Below are positions 20,652 through 30,241 of a DNA stretch of 64,000 bases, one piece after another. The stretch's first letter is position 1. Each line of letters opens with the position of its first letter. Source of the stretch: Ustilago trichophora (taxonomy: Eukaryota > Basidiomycota > Ustilaginomycetes > Ustilaginales > Ustilaginaceae); contig OOIN01000007.1 of NCBI GenBank assembly GCA_900323505.1, positions 558,001-622,000 on the forward strand, read 5' to 3'. The position numbers were made by a program, and so were the translations under genes. A model generated the notes under the pieces. It was not told the DNA's origin, ran no database searches, and saw nothing but the letters and a program-made list of their open reading frames with translations.

Positions 20652-23600
20652 ATGCTCGACATTTTGCGTCCAGCAACGAGCAAGGTCAAGCCGGCTCCCG
20701 CTTCAGCTTCAGCTCGTGCAGCCTCCCCCACCACCTCTCCTGCCTCATCCACTTCCACACTCAAAGCATCTTCTTCCTCTGCCAAACCTACCCACTCTAG
20801 ACCCAATCATATCAGGACTTCCAGCAAATCCTCCACGGCCAGCGGTACAGCACGCTCTAAAGGCCAACAGGCACGCCGTCAAAGCATCCAATCCGCCGTC
20901 TCTTCTACCCATAGATACAAATATACCCGTCCAGACCGACACCAAGATCCACTCGACCTCAATCTCAGTTCCTCTCCAAGATCCTCTCCTGGTCTTGCGC
21001 CTTTCCGACGCTCCACTTTTGCCTCGGATCCAAACTCGACCCAAAACATCAGAGAGAGATCGAATTTCTATCGCACCAACGATGCCACCTCTGCGTCAAC
21101 AGCAGACCCGTTCCGCGACCAACACAGTCGAACGAGAAAACGCTCTCGTGCCCAAAAGCCGTTGCTAGGCGGTCTTTACTTTTCGGATTTGATCGTAGTC
21201 GCTTTCTTCTACGCTGTTAATCTGCTGCGTACATGCGGTATTGCTGAACTGGTAGATGTGGCGTTCAAGGCATTTACGTACGTCTGTACACGGCTGCCGT
21301 TCGATTTCTATCAAAGATGGTCACTTAGCCGCCCTGCTTCCAGCCAGTTTGGTCGGTATCCGCCGCTCAATGCTTCGGCTCCTCCTCAGCATCGTCACTC
21401 GCGGCTATTGACCAAGGAAAAGCAGCAAATAGCAATTCCGGCGCTACCAGGTGACGCCGGTGCATCTCGCCCAAAACAACTCACACGCAGAACTGCATCA
21501 CCAATCGCAACATCATCCGACGAAGAGACGAGCTCGCAAGAAGCATTCGACGACGATGCCCAGCTATCCCCTTTCCATCATCTCACTTTGCTTCTTGTCC
21601 GATTTGCCTGCACCAGCTTCCCCCATCTCGTACCACGTGTCCTCTTCGCAGAGGAGACCATCGGCCCACTCGTCCGGTGGCGCACTGGCGGAGGAGCTGC
21701 AGGCATCGTGCGCGAGTTTACTTCGGAGCAACTTGCCACAGACGCACAATCCCAGACCTCGAGTACATCGCCTTCTGACCACACAAAGTCAAAACCGAAG
21801 ACTGCTCGCACATGCACACGGCCAGGCTTTCGCGCGTTCTGGATCGGCGCAGATGCCCATGTCCCCGTTGACGTACGTCGCTCCGATCCATCCTCCAAGT
21901 CTGCCAGTACGCTGCTCTATCTTCATGGCGGTGGATTCTCGCTCGGCTCTGTCGCGTTTTATGCCGAAGCCTTGATTCGTATCATCACCAAGGTGTGCGG
22001 TATTGAGGATCGCGATAATGACGCCCGCTGTGTTGCCGTCGAATACGATCTTGGCCCAACCTCACGTTTCCCGGGTCCACTGCTGCAGTGTCTGAGGTGT
22101 TACGCACATTTGGTCGAGGTGGAAGGCATCGATCCCGCCAGCATTACTGTGGCAGGAGACAGCGCAGGTGGGAACCTGACCATGGCCATGCTGCTCTGTC
22201 TCGACGGACAGGCGAGAACAGATCCAAGGTTGGGCGAGAGAGATTGGAGTAAGCTCCCCATGCCCGGGAAAGCGGTGTTGATCAGTCCTTGGGCGGATCT
22301 GAGGCCCAGTGTGAGCATGGCGTTTGCGCCTCTGCGCGAAGCTGCTGCTGCTACTGCTCCGGCGGAAAAGGCAGCAGATGGTAGGGCGTCTAGGGCAAAG
22401 GATGCTCATGGTACCGAGGCATCTCCCAACATCCGCGTCTCTGCATGGACCGAAGCGATCAGTCAGCACGAGTGGGATTACGTCGCAGCCGAAGCACTGA
22501 TGCATTTTGCACAGCTCTATGCCGGTGTGCTCAAGATACCTCGTAGGGTGAGAGGTCCGATGGGTTGGGTTGCGCATATGTGTGCTGTGCTCGCTGGTGA
22601 TGATGAACATGATGCTACAGCTGTCCCCGCCCCTGCAACTGCTGGGAAAGAAACGTCGACAACGAGCACGGCAACTGCACCCCTAGCCATCCTTCGCACG
22701 CTACTTTTGCCACCTCAACGCATCGCCAGAGCCGCACACAACATCCTCACCGAGCCCCTTCTGAACCGACCCAGCTCCTCCTCCTCCAAGCCATCCTTCT
22801 CCTCTGCATCCGAACCGTCATCTGACGCCTTCAATCAGGTCGAACACATCCGCCCTTCAGCCGTTGGAGCTTTGGACCCGATTTTCCCAGCTTCAGAGCG
22901 TAAAACAGACGCAGTAGCGAGCACCGCCGATCTGTACGTCCCCATCTGGGACTCGCCTTCATCTAAGGATCAGCAGGAAGAGGAGTCGAAGCGAGATTCC
23001 AGTGACCCCGACTTTGAGGCTGCCAAAGCGCTGTTAGAGACGAGTAAATTGGTGAATCCGGCGATTGGCGATTGGAGCAGGATCAAGTTGAAACGTGGTA
23101 TGTTGGTGCTGTGGGGGGATAGGGAGAGGCTGGCGGAGGATATTGAGGTGTGGATTGATGGTGTCAGACAGTCTCAGTCGGGGGATACTGGTGGACGGGG
23201 TGGTGTTAGCGGTAGCGGTAGTGGTAGCGGTAGTGGTAGTGGTAGTGGTGATGATCGGCCGAGTCAAGATGTTGACCTTTCCCTTCCGGACAAGGGACGG
23301 ACAAAGTCGCTGCAGGAGCGCAGAGCGGCCTCACGGTCGCCTCACCGACTTTCAGAAGATCTGCCTCAACATACTGCCGACTGGCTATGCACTGCAGTAG
23401 AGCATGGACCTGGTGGAGTCCACGCGTGGCCTTTCGTGTCCATGTACTTGGCCGGATCGGAAGCAGAGCGCGAGAAAGGCTTGGAGATCATCGCGCGATT
23501 CATCGCCCAGTCTTCTCTCAGTCCCGCATCTACCCATCCACCCACGCCCGCGTCCCTGGCGGTACAACTCCCCATGCACGAACAGCCGCCGCCGTATCTG

Positions 23601-24917
23601 TCTACCGTCGCTATCAACTCCCCACCGCATCTCAACGCTGTTTCACCCGCCGGATCTATGCCGAGCGATATCAGTTCGCGTGGCGACCCGGACGAGGGCG
23701 ACTATCCGTTCCTCGCAGGGTCGAGCTATACCGAATCCGAGGAAGGATGGGATGCGGATCAAGGGGAGGAAGAAGGAGGGGAGATTAGAAACGAGTTGGG
23801 TCTCCATGGTGTGTATCCGCACGAGACTTTGTGGACAGAGCCTACGCCTACGCCGTCGACTGGAGCGGGGACGCCTCTGGAAAGTGAATCGGAAAGTGTT
23901 GGGCATGATGAGCTGGTGCGGAGGGTCGGGTTGGGTTTGGGAGGAAGGCAGGAGATGATAGAACCTGTGCATCTGCTTCGTCCGCACACGGGTGGGTGGG
24001 GCGGTCAGTTCAATGTGCCTCAACGAACAAACGCTGGAAACTCTGGCACTTTTCATCGCTCGGTTTCAGGTGCGGGACACTTTCCGCAAACCCTAGGCGG
24101 TCCCATTGGCGGTAGATCCCTGGCAGATCTTGAAGCGGAATCAGACCTATCTGCACCACCTTCTCGTCCCGATTCTCCCGGATGGCGCGAAGACAGTGTC
24201 GGCTACGATTCGCACGACGATGACAACGCACCTTCCCCGCAAGAGATCGACCGCGATGATGCGGCCACTTACTTCAGCGGTCCCGTATCCTATGCTGACG
24301 ATGCGATCCCGATGGATCCTGGATTTTACGGTCTGGCCCACTATCACACCCTTCGACCTGAAGGATTGAGCGATATCGCCGAAGAAGAATCGCAGTTCGA
24401 CACGAGCTCGGTGCTGAGCAGCGGTGGCAACGGTGCCGGAGGGGGTGCGCTTTCGCCGGGATACAGCGAGCTAGATTTTTCTCCTGAATCAGGGAGAAGT
24501 CCCAACATCACCGCTACTCGAGGCAGGTACGCTGCGGCAGCGGCAGGATACACGCCTTCCGCTGCCGAAATGGCCAAGTTGAGAGAGGCACTCGATGAAC
24601 GGGAGCGACAGTATCAGCAACGGTTTGCTAGGGGGAACAACAGATTTCCGATCGAAGAAGATGACAGTGTGTCGATCGGAGAGGATTCCGATATCGATGT
24701 AGACCGATTTGATATTCAGCAGGACGGAGATGGGGCCGCTTGGAGGTCATCCGCTCAGCTCCCGCAGATGATGGATCAAAGTGCGACACGGTTGAATGTC
24801 GCTGCTACTACGCACGATGAAGCTGGTGGATCGTTGGGTGCGGACTTGCAGCGTCCGCCGTCACCTGCCAGGTCCAACAGCTCAAAGACTTCAAGTGCTC
24901 ACGATGTCTGGTGGTGA
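20652..24917 (+). CDS. HSL-type alpha/beta hydrolase (esterase/lipase) with long disordered tail
   Basis: A single exon of 1421 residues from the ATG at 20652. After a Ser-rich basic N-terminus comes a hydrophobic, likely membrane-associated stretch (LYFSDLIVVAFFYAVNLL, about 176-195). The hydrolase core then shows the oxyanion motif HGGG at 425-428 and the nucleophile motif GDSAGG with Ser504. A candidate acid residue is Asp823 (VLWGDRERLAED) and a candidate His is His924 (GVHAWPF). Hormone-sensitive-lipase relatives act on ester substrates such as sterol esters or acylglycerols; the substrate here is unknown. A large low-complexity insert, including a Ser-Gly repeat at about 855-868, separates Ser504 from His924. 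About 480 further residues after the His are disordered and acidic. Family members are usually 300-500 residues, so this is unusually long. Confidence 0.85.
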   Translation: MLDILRPATSKVKPAPASASARAASPTTSPASSTSTLKASSSSAKPTHSRPNHIRTSSKSSTASGTARSKGQQARRQSIQSAVSSTHRYKYTRPDRHQDPLDLNLSSSPRSSPGLAPFRRSTFASDPNSTQNIRERSNFYRTNDATSASTADPFRDQHSRTRKRSRAQKPLLGGLYFSDLIVVAFFYAVNLLRTCGIAELVDVAFKAFTYVCTRLPFDFYQRWSLSRPASSQFGRYPPLNASAPPQHRHSRLLTKEKQQIAIPALPGDAGASRPKQLTRRTASPIATSSDEETSSQEAFDDDAQLSPFHHLTLLLVRFACTSFPHLVPRVLFAEETIGPLVRWRTGGGAAGIVREFTSEQLATDAQSQTSSTSPSDHTKSKPKTARTCTRPGFRAFWIGADAHVPVDVRRSDPSSKSASTLLYLHGGGFSLGSVAFYAEALIRIITKVCGIEDRDNDARCVAVEYDLGPTSRFPGPLLQCLRCYAHLVEVEGIDPASITVAGDSAGGNLTMAMLLCLDGQARTDPRLGERDWSKLPMPGKAVLISPWADLRPSVSMAFAPLREAAAATAPAEKAADGRASRAKDAHGTEASPNIRVSAWTEAISQHEWDYVAAEALMHFAQLYAGVLKIPRRVRGPMGWVAHMCAVLAGDDEHDATAVPAPATAGKETSTTSTATAPLAILRTLLLPPQRIARAAHNILTEPLLNRPSSSSSKPSFSSASEPSSDAFNQVEHIRPSAVGALDPIFPASERKTDAVASTADLYVPIWDSPSSKDQQEEESKRDSSDPDFEAAKALLETSKLVNPAIGDWSRIKLKRGMLVLWGDRERLAEDIEVWIDGVRQSQSGDTGGRGGVSGSGSGSGSGSGSGDDRPSQDVDLSLPDKGRTKSLQERRAASRSPHRLSEDLPQHTADWLCTAVEHGPGGVHAWPFVSMYLAGSEAEREKGLEIIARFIAQSSLSPASTHPPTPASLAVQLPMHEQPPPYLSTVAINSPPHLNAVSPAGSMPSDISSRGDPDEGDYPFLAGSSYTESEEGWDADQGEEEGGEIRNELGLHGVYPHETLWTEPTPTPSTGAGTPLESESESVGHDELVRRVGLGLGGRQEMIEPVHLLRPHTGGWGGQFNVPQRTNAGNSGTFHRSVSGAGHFPQTLGGPIGGRSLADLEAESDLSAPPSRPDSPGWREDSVGYDSHDDDNAPSPQEIDRDDAATYFSGPVSYADDAIPMDPGFYGLAHYHTLRPEGLSDIAEEESQFDTSSVLSSGGNGAGGGALSPGYSELDFSPESGRSPNITATRGRYAAAAAGYTPSAAEMAKLREALDERERQYQQRFARGNNRFPIEEDDSVSIGEDSDIDVDRFDIQQDGDGAAWRSSAQLPQMMDQSATRLNVAATTHDEAGGSLGADLQRPPSPARSNSSKTSSAHDVWW

Positions 24918-25198
24918 TCGCCTCACACCGAGGCACTGCTCTGTTTTTATAGACGACCCTTGTTCTTTTTTTTTTTTTTTTACTACACGACATGCATGCG
25001 CTCTGTTTTGGCAGGCACGGTAGTTTCCACGTATGAGGTATATAGAGATGCAACATTGATGATTCGCAGGAAGAGTTCAGTGTGATTGCGTGTACAGGCT
25101 GAGAGATCTTGTGACAGCCAAGTATGTTTGTCACTCGTGACCACGCTCGCTGGAGCAACTTGCTGTGTAGAGGAATCGAAGGAGAGAAGGGAGGTGCG

Positions 25199-25204
25199 AC
25201 GCGT
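25199..25204. promoter_or_regulatory. ACGCGT (MCB-type) box, distal, mtSSB gene
   Basis: Exact palindromic ACGCGT about 224 bp upstream of the mtSSB ATG. ACGCGT is the core bound by MBF-type G1/S regulators in fungi; function here is inferred from position only. Confidence 0.4.
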
Positions 25205-25264
25205 GGAAGGGGAAAACGAATAACGGAAGTGCGAATATGCGTGTAAATTGGGTTGAACCCTACA

Positions 25265-25270
25265 ACGCGT
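25265..25270. promoter_or_regulatory. ACGCGT (MCB-type) box, proximal, mtSSB gene
   Basis: A second exact ACGCGT, 66 bp from the first and about 158 bp upstream of the mtSSB ATG. The pairing makes chance occurrence less likely, but the hexamer alone is expected about 16 times per 64 kb. Confidence 0.4.
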
Positions 25271-25427
25271 GCTGCCACATGCGGCGTTGCGTTGCGTCGC
25301 ACTGACCAGCCAAGCCGCGCGCGCTACATCGAAAGAAAGGGTCGCTGAGCTCTAAAAAAAAGGTGTTGATCTCCATCCGCATCATCTTCTCCTGCTCTAC
25401 ACCATCAACCCAACTTATACGATAACA

Positions 25428-26180
25428 ATGTTGACTTTGAACTCGACCAGACAGACTCTTTTCCGTGGTGCACGTGTAAGTCCTCCCTTTCCTCAATTGC
25501 CCCCCTTCGGGCGTCTCGGTTTACTACTGATGGCTCAACTTTCCTCCTCCTCCTCCTCCTCCTCCTTCTTCTTGATCTCGATGTCAACTGTGATGCCCAT
25601 TGTAGATGCTCTCCACCTCATCCATCCGTCAGGATCTGGCGCGTATGCAAGTCCTCGGTCGTCTCGCTGCCGATCCAGAACTGAAAACCACCAAAAACGG
25701 CAAAGATTACGTCCGATACACCGTCGCCACTTCTGACCCTCCTACAAGTGGGCCCACCGAGGACGGCGAACGTGCCCCCACCACAACTTCGTACCACAAG
25801 TTCTACGTCTTTGGCGAACGTGGTGTCGAGAGGATGAAGAACATCAAGAAGGGTTACAGAGTACTGGTCGACGCCGAATTCAGAATCGAAAGAACCCCGG
25901 CAGAGGGCGAAATGGCTGCTAGGGATACTTTGCTGGCTTTGCACCGTAAGTCTCAGTGCCACAAGCTGTGGAGATATACACAGAAGCATATGGCAACCCG
26001 GCTGACCCAAGATTGATGGCTTTTCTTCTTCTACCTTGATTGCGCTACTGATTGGCACGCGGTATCATATTGCTATCGGCTGATTGTCGTGTTTGTTAAT
26101 CTTGGCGATGTTCCCCGAATCGGTGTATGACAGGTGGCATCCAGGTCATCTCGAAGCCTAAGGAGGCTGGCGAGGCCTAA
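25428..26180 (+). CDS. RIM1: Mitochondrial single-stranded DNA-binding protein (mtSSB), three exons
   Basis: Spliced model: 25428-25475, 25606-25945, 26134-26180, giving 144 residues. Introns are GT-AG: 25476-25605 (GTAAGT to TGTAG, phase 0) and 25946-26133 (GTAAGT to ACAG, phase 1). The short first exon encodes a basic, Arg/Ser-containing presequence (MLTLNSTRQTLFRGAR), fitting mitochondrial import. The body is an OB-fold SSB: MQVLGRLAADPELKTTKNGK, YVRYTVATSD, TSYHKFYVFGERGVERMKNI, KKGYRVLVDAEFRIER. The third exon completes it with HRGIQVISKPKEAGEA. It coats single-stranded mtDNA during replication. Exon 2 starts exactly with ATG, so an unspliced or internally initiated transcript could encode a form lacking the first 16 residues. 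Confidence 0.9.
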
Positions 26181-27163
26181 GGGGGGATCTTCCAAGTCAT
26201 TAAACGAAGGCCAGCCTGAGATAAGACTGCTGCCCATTGAAGACACGAAGCATCAGTCTGCCACCAGCATTGAACATCACCGCTACGTCTGCCGCTCCTT
26301 TTGCCTGTATCCGATCGACAATCATGACACCGCTCAAATCTGCCGGAAGGAATCGTGCCTACTCTTGCAAGAAGGAGATATGCTGTTCTGCGAGTGGGTC
26401 TGATGATGTGTGTGGGCAGATACTCACGCTGAGACTTTTTGACCCGAGTCAGCCCTGTTAGACCTTTCAAATAAACAATCGAGGTGACAGCGAGAATGAA
26501 CTCGTACGTGTCCCAAACAGGCGAGCAACCAGGAGCGAATTCTCAACCAATCAAAACGGATCTAATGTGAATGTATCTAGCTACAGCACGTCTAAGGTTG
26601 AAGTTGCAAGTTGGGGTCTTGTATACACAGTTACCGAGCGTCGCTTGCATCATGTCGCTCCTTTGGGTTGCCGCATTGTGCCGATGTTGTACAGATCTTG
26701 GGACTTGTCGATGGAAAAAGAAGTCTCTTCGGATGTCAAACGACGGTGAGCATTTCAGGATGAGAAAAGGATGCCAACAGCATGATGATGTTGAGCGAGC
26801 AAGGGAGGTGAGGCTGCTGCTTAGGAAAGCGTGAATGTGAGGATTCGCTCAGCAGCTAAGCAAAATTGCGGACTCGTGACTCGAGAAAAAGGCCATGCGG
26901 AACGGGACAAGTTAAGCGGCGGCACAAGTGGTGTCAGACAGACAAGGGTTCAAATTGGCTTGCCTAAGAGAGAGTGGCAACTCAAGCGACAACAGAAAGA
27001 AAGATCTTCTCAATTTGGGGTGATGCACCCACCAGCAAGCAAAACAGCAGCATGAACCAAGCAACCGACCGACGAGAAAAGGGTCTGAAATCACGGCATT
27101 TTTCGCTTTTTTTTTTTCGCCAACAATTTTTCGGATCTAAATGAGCCACGAGACTGCGACAGT

Positions 27164-27207
27164 CTACTGTACAGTACAGTACTGTACTGTACTGCAATGT
27201 ACAGTAG
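27164..27207. repeat. GTACWGTAC palindrome with hairpin arms, upstream of ALAS
   Basis: A perfect 24-nt palindrome occupies 27169-27192 and contains four overlapping GTACWGTAC units. An outer inverted pair CTACTGTAC (27164-27172) and GTACAGTAG (27199-27207) could form an alternative hairpin. It sits about 400 bp upstream of the ALAS ATG. Confidence 0.9.
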
Positions 27208-27421
27208 AGGTGGCAAGACAGCATTTCAGAAAAGTCAGAGGGAAATGCCGCTTAACTCGCTTTGAATTGCCGCCCTTTTTTCTCACTTTTTGTTTTTGGA
27301 TCAAGGAAATCTGCTGAAAGTGACTTGAGCGAGAGGCTTCGGCCTTGCTCCGAAGAAAGAGAGCCCGCTTTCGCGTTCTCGGTTTGACTGGAATTCAACC
27401 GCTTCACCGCTTCCTCATCGG

Positions 27422-27426
27422 CCAAT
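27422..27426 (+). promoter_or_regulatory. CCAAT box upstream of ALAS
   Basis: CCAAT in the context CGGCCAATCCG, about 185 bp before the ATG. The Hap2/3/5 complex binds such sites and often controls respiratory and heme genes in fungi; the role here is inferred. Confidence 0.35.
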
Positions 27427-27610
27427 CCGACAACGACCAATTGTCCGCTTGGCCACGGCTTCATTCAGATCAGACGTAAAGACGATCCCCAAACATCATC
27501 TCATCTCCTCTCCTTCACCATCCAATTCAGCTGTTGTTTCTCCTTCAACAGCAGACCCCATCTTCCTACAATCCTTTGAAACACCTTTGCCGCCACTACC
27601 GCCAACCACC

Positions 27611-29677
27611 ATGGATCGCAGCCTTTGCCCCCTCAGGCAGATCCGACAGGCCTGCCCTTACATGGGTCGCGTCTCGATGCCTCAGCTTCGACAGATGTCC
27701 ACCACCGTTCTTCATCCCGGTGGACCCACTCGTCTCGTCTCCCAGGCTCAGCAGTGCCCCGTTATGAGCCAGAGCCTTGCCATCAAGGCCGAGCAGACTA
27801 GCGGTGCGGGTGCCAACACCTTCACCCCTACCTTTGGCGCTTCCGGCAGCTCCTTTTTCGCCATGAACGCCGCCGCTGCCGCCAAGCCTGCTGGTTGCCC
27901 CTTCTCCAACCAGATGAACGGTGGTGCTGCTCAGCAGATCCGATCGTACGTCTCGCGATCCGAGGCTGCTCGTGCCGCTGTCGCCCAGCCGGACGACATT
28001 CAGCGTCTCCACGCCAAGGAGGGCATCAGTCTCGCCGACCAGGCCAACGTTGACAAGTGTCCCCATGCTCGTAAGCTCGCCGAGGCTGCCGCTGCCGCTG
28101 CTGCTGGTGACTCGCTGCCCCAGTCCCAGCGCAGAAAGAGCATCAAGAACAAGCAGGTTCGCACCCCTGGTTCTGGTCTCGGTGTTCACCCTGAGCCTGA
28201 GCCCATGAATCGGCCCGGCTTCCACTACGAGCGGTTCTATCACGACCAGCTCCAGGCCAAGCACAACGACAAGTCTTACCGCTACTTTAACAACATCAAT
28301 CGCCTCGCTGGTAACGCTCCCAAGGGTCATCTGTCGGCTGAGGCCGATGAGATTACCGTCTGGTGCGCCAACGACTACCAGAATATGAGTCGCCACCCCG
28401 CAGTCCTCGAGGCCATGAAGGACACGCTCGACAAGTACGGTGCTGGTGCTGGTGGTACTCGTAACATTGCCGGTCACAATAGGCACGTCGAAACCATCGA
28501 GCAGACGCTCGCTCAGCTCCACCGCAAGGATGCTGCCCTCGTCTTTGGATCATGCTACGCCGCCAACGATGCCACCCTCACCATTTTGGGCTCCAAGCTG
28601 CCCAACTGTGTCATTCTCTCGGACTCGAGCAACCACGCTTCCATGATCCAGGGCATCAAGCACTCGGGCGCCAAGAAGGTCATCTACAAGCACAACGACA
28701 TGGCCGACCTCGAGGCCAAGCTTGAGGCCATCCCCGTCGATGTACCCAAGATCATCGCTTTCGAGTCGGTCTACTCGATGTGCGGTACCGTTGGTCCTAT
28801 CGAGAAGACGATCGAGCTGGCTGAAAAGTACGGCGCCATCACTTTCCTCGATGAGGTTCACGCTGTGGGTATGTATGGTCCACGCGGTGCTGGCGTCGCC
28901 GAGCATCTTGATTGGGATGTTCAGGTGACGCAGGGTCACAAGCCCGGTCTGCTCAAGGGCACCATCATGGACCGTATCGACATTATCACCGGTACGCTTG
29001 GTAAGGCGTACGGCAATGTTGGTGGTTACATTGCTGGCTCGAACCGCTTTGTCGATCTGATTCGCTGCTTTGCGCCTCAGTTTATCTTTTCGACTACGCT
29101 CCCTCCCGCTGTCCTCACCGGCGCCAACAAGGCCATCGAGGTGCTCATGGAGAGCAACGACTCGCGCATCCTCCAGCAGGTTCGCACCCGTGAGACCAAG
29201 GACAAGCTCATCGCCGCTGGCATCCCTCTTCAGCACAACCCTTCGCACATTGTCCCCGTCCTCGTCGGCGATGCTTTCAAGGCCAAAGCTGCCTCCGACA
29301 TGCTCCTCGAGGAGTATGGATGCTACGTCCAGCCGATCAACTTCCCCACCGTCGCCCGGGGTCTCGAGAGGCTGCGTGTCACGCCCACCCCTGGCCACAC
29401 CAGTGAAGATGTAGACCATCTGGTGTACGCCCTGACTCAGATCTGGAAGGAGTTGGGCCTCAGGACCGTCGCCGACCTTCGCGCTGCTCCCGAAGGTCAG
29501 GATGCTCTGGCCGACCTCTTCAAGGCTTCCGAGCAGACGGCCAAGGAGAACCCTCTTTGGACCGACAAGTTGCTCGGCCTGGATGAGCTCAAGGCTAGTG
29601 TGCGCGCCAAGGGCTTTGGTGGTGTTGGTGCTGTTGCTCCTGCTGCTACCAACGCTGCTGTTGGTGTTGCTGCCTAG
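27611..29677 (+). CDS. HEM1: 5-aminolevulinate synthase, mitochondrial (first step of heme synthesis)
   Basis: Intron-free, 688 residues. The frame extends upstream only from a TTG, so the ATG at 27611 (CCACCATGG) is used. The enzyme condenses glycine and succinyl-CoA to 5-aminolevulinate with PLP in the mitochondrial matrix. The catalytic core starts near residue 205 ([20 protein letters not shown]). It carries [35 protein letters not shown] and the PLP-binding lysine Lys465 in [16 protein letters not shown]. The roughly 200-residue N-terminal region contains five Cys-Pro motifs (Cys6, 15, 49, 96 and 150), resembling heme-regulatory motifs known from ALAS presequences. Feedback by heme on import or stability is therefore likely but inferred. 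Confidence 0.95.
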   Translation: MDRSLCPLRQIRQACPYMGRVSMPQLRQMSTTVLHPGGPTRLVSQAQQCPVMSQSLAIKAEQTSGAGANTFTPTFGASGSSFFAMNAAAAAKPAGCPFSNQMNGGAAQQIRSYVSRSEAARAAVAQPDDIQRLHAKEGISLADQANVDKCPHARKLAEAAAAAAAGDSLPQSQRRKSIKNKQVRTPGSGLGVHPEPEPMNRPGFHYERFYHDQLQAKHNDKSYRYFNNINRLAGNAPKGHLSAEADEITVWCANDYQNMSRHPAVLEAMKDTLDKYGAGAGGTRNIAGHNRHVETIEQTLAQLHRKDAALVFGSCYAANDATLTILGSKLPNCVILSDSSNHASMIQGIKHSGAKKVIYKHNDMADLEAKLEAIPVDVPKIIAFESVYSMCGTVGPIEKTIELAEKYGAITFLDEVHAVGMYGPRGAGVAEHLDWDVQVTQGHKPGLLKGTIMDRIDIITGTLGKAYGNVGGYIAGSNRFVDLIRCFAPQFIFSTTLPPAVLTGANKAIEVLMESNDSRILQQVRTRETKDKLIAAGIPLQHNPSHIVPVLVGDAFKAKAASDMLLEEYGCYVQPINFPTVARGLERLRVTPTPGHTSEDVDHLVYALTQIWKELGLRTVADLRAAPEGQDALADLFKASEQTAKENPLWTDKLLGLDELKASVRAKGFGGVGAVAPAATNAAVGVAA

Positions 29678-30241
29678 AGCATTACCTTGTGCTCCACTGA
29701 CTTTTGTGTGACAGCCGCATCATCTATCCTGCGTAGTCTGCGCGATACTTGAGGTCACACGAGATGCGGGTCGTGTTGGTTGTGCGGTGAGCTTTTCGAC
29801 CGGTGGTCTCTGCTCGTACACTGCCAACTGTGTTTGGACGAAATGTCAAGCTCTTTCACGGCCTCTATATTTGTTTGTTCTACGAGTGTGTGGAATGGTG
29901 TGTGCTCGTATGGTTGACGACTTTGAGAGTTGTGTCAATGAAGCACTGTCTTTAAATGGTCGCGAGACAAGAATCAAGGTAAGAGTTGGTGATTTGATGT
30001 GAAATTCTCGTGCGAGAAGAGATGAAGTGGATCGAGGGGCGTGACCTGAGGCAAGAAGAGAGGCAAGAAGAAGAAAAAAAAAAGGCCTTGCTCTCCCGAC
30101 ATTGAGCGATTTCATACAGGACGGTGACTTGGAATTCTGCAAAGTTGGGTTTGGTGATCATCTTGCAACACCAACACCATCACCATCACCACCTAGCTTG
30201 CTCTTGCTCAACTTTTTCAGGCTGCATTTTCGTTGTACAAG
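29678..30241. other. Intergenic region, ALAS to bL12m
   Basis: 564 bp between tandem genes. It contains the ALAS 3' region, an A-rich tract near 30070-30082, and CAC/CAT-rich leader sequence just before the bL12m ATG. No other gene seen. Confidence 0.5.

Larger units (their letters stand above)
24918..25427. promoter_or_regulatory. Intergenic region upstream of the mtSSB gene
   Basis: 510 bp holding the end of the hydrolase transcript (a T tract near 24966-24980) and the mtSSB gene promoter. Two ACGCGT boxes occur at 25199 and 25265. Confidence 0.55.
26181..27610. promoter_or_regulatory. Intergenic region upstream of ALAS
   Basis: 1.43 kb with no convincing gene; open frames are short and lack family signals. 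It holds a strong GTACWGTAC inverted repeat (27164-27207), a CCAAT box (27422-27426) and a pyrimidine-rich leader before the ALAS ATG. Confidence 0.5.

Noticed and set aside
27596..29419. Two long minus-strand open frames opposite the ALAS gene
   Set aside because: Antisense shadows caused by strong codon bias of a highly expressed gene; translations are Val/Leu/Gly-rich and match no family.
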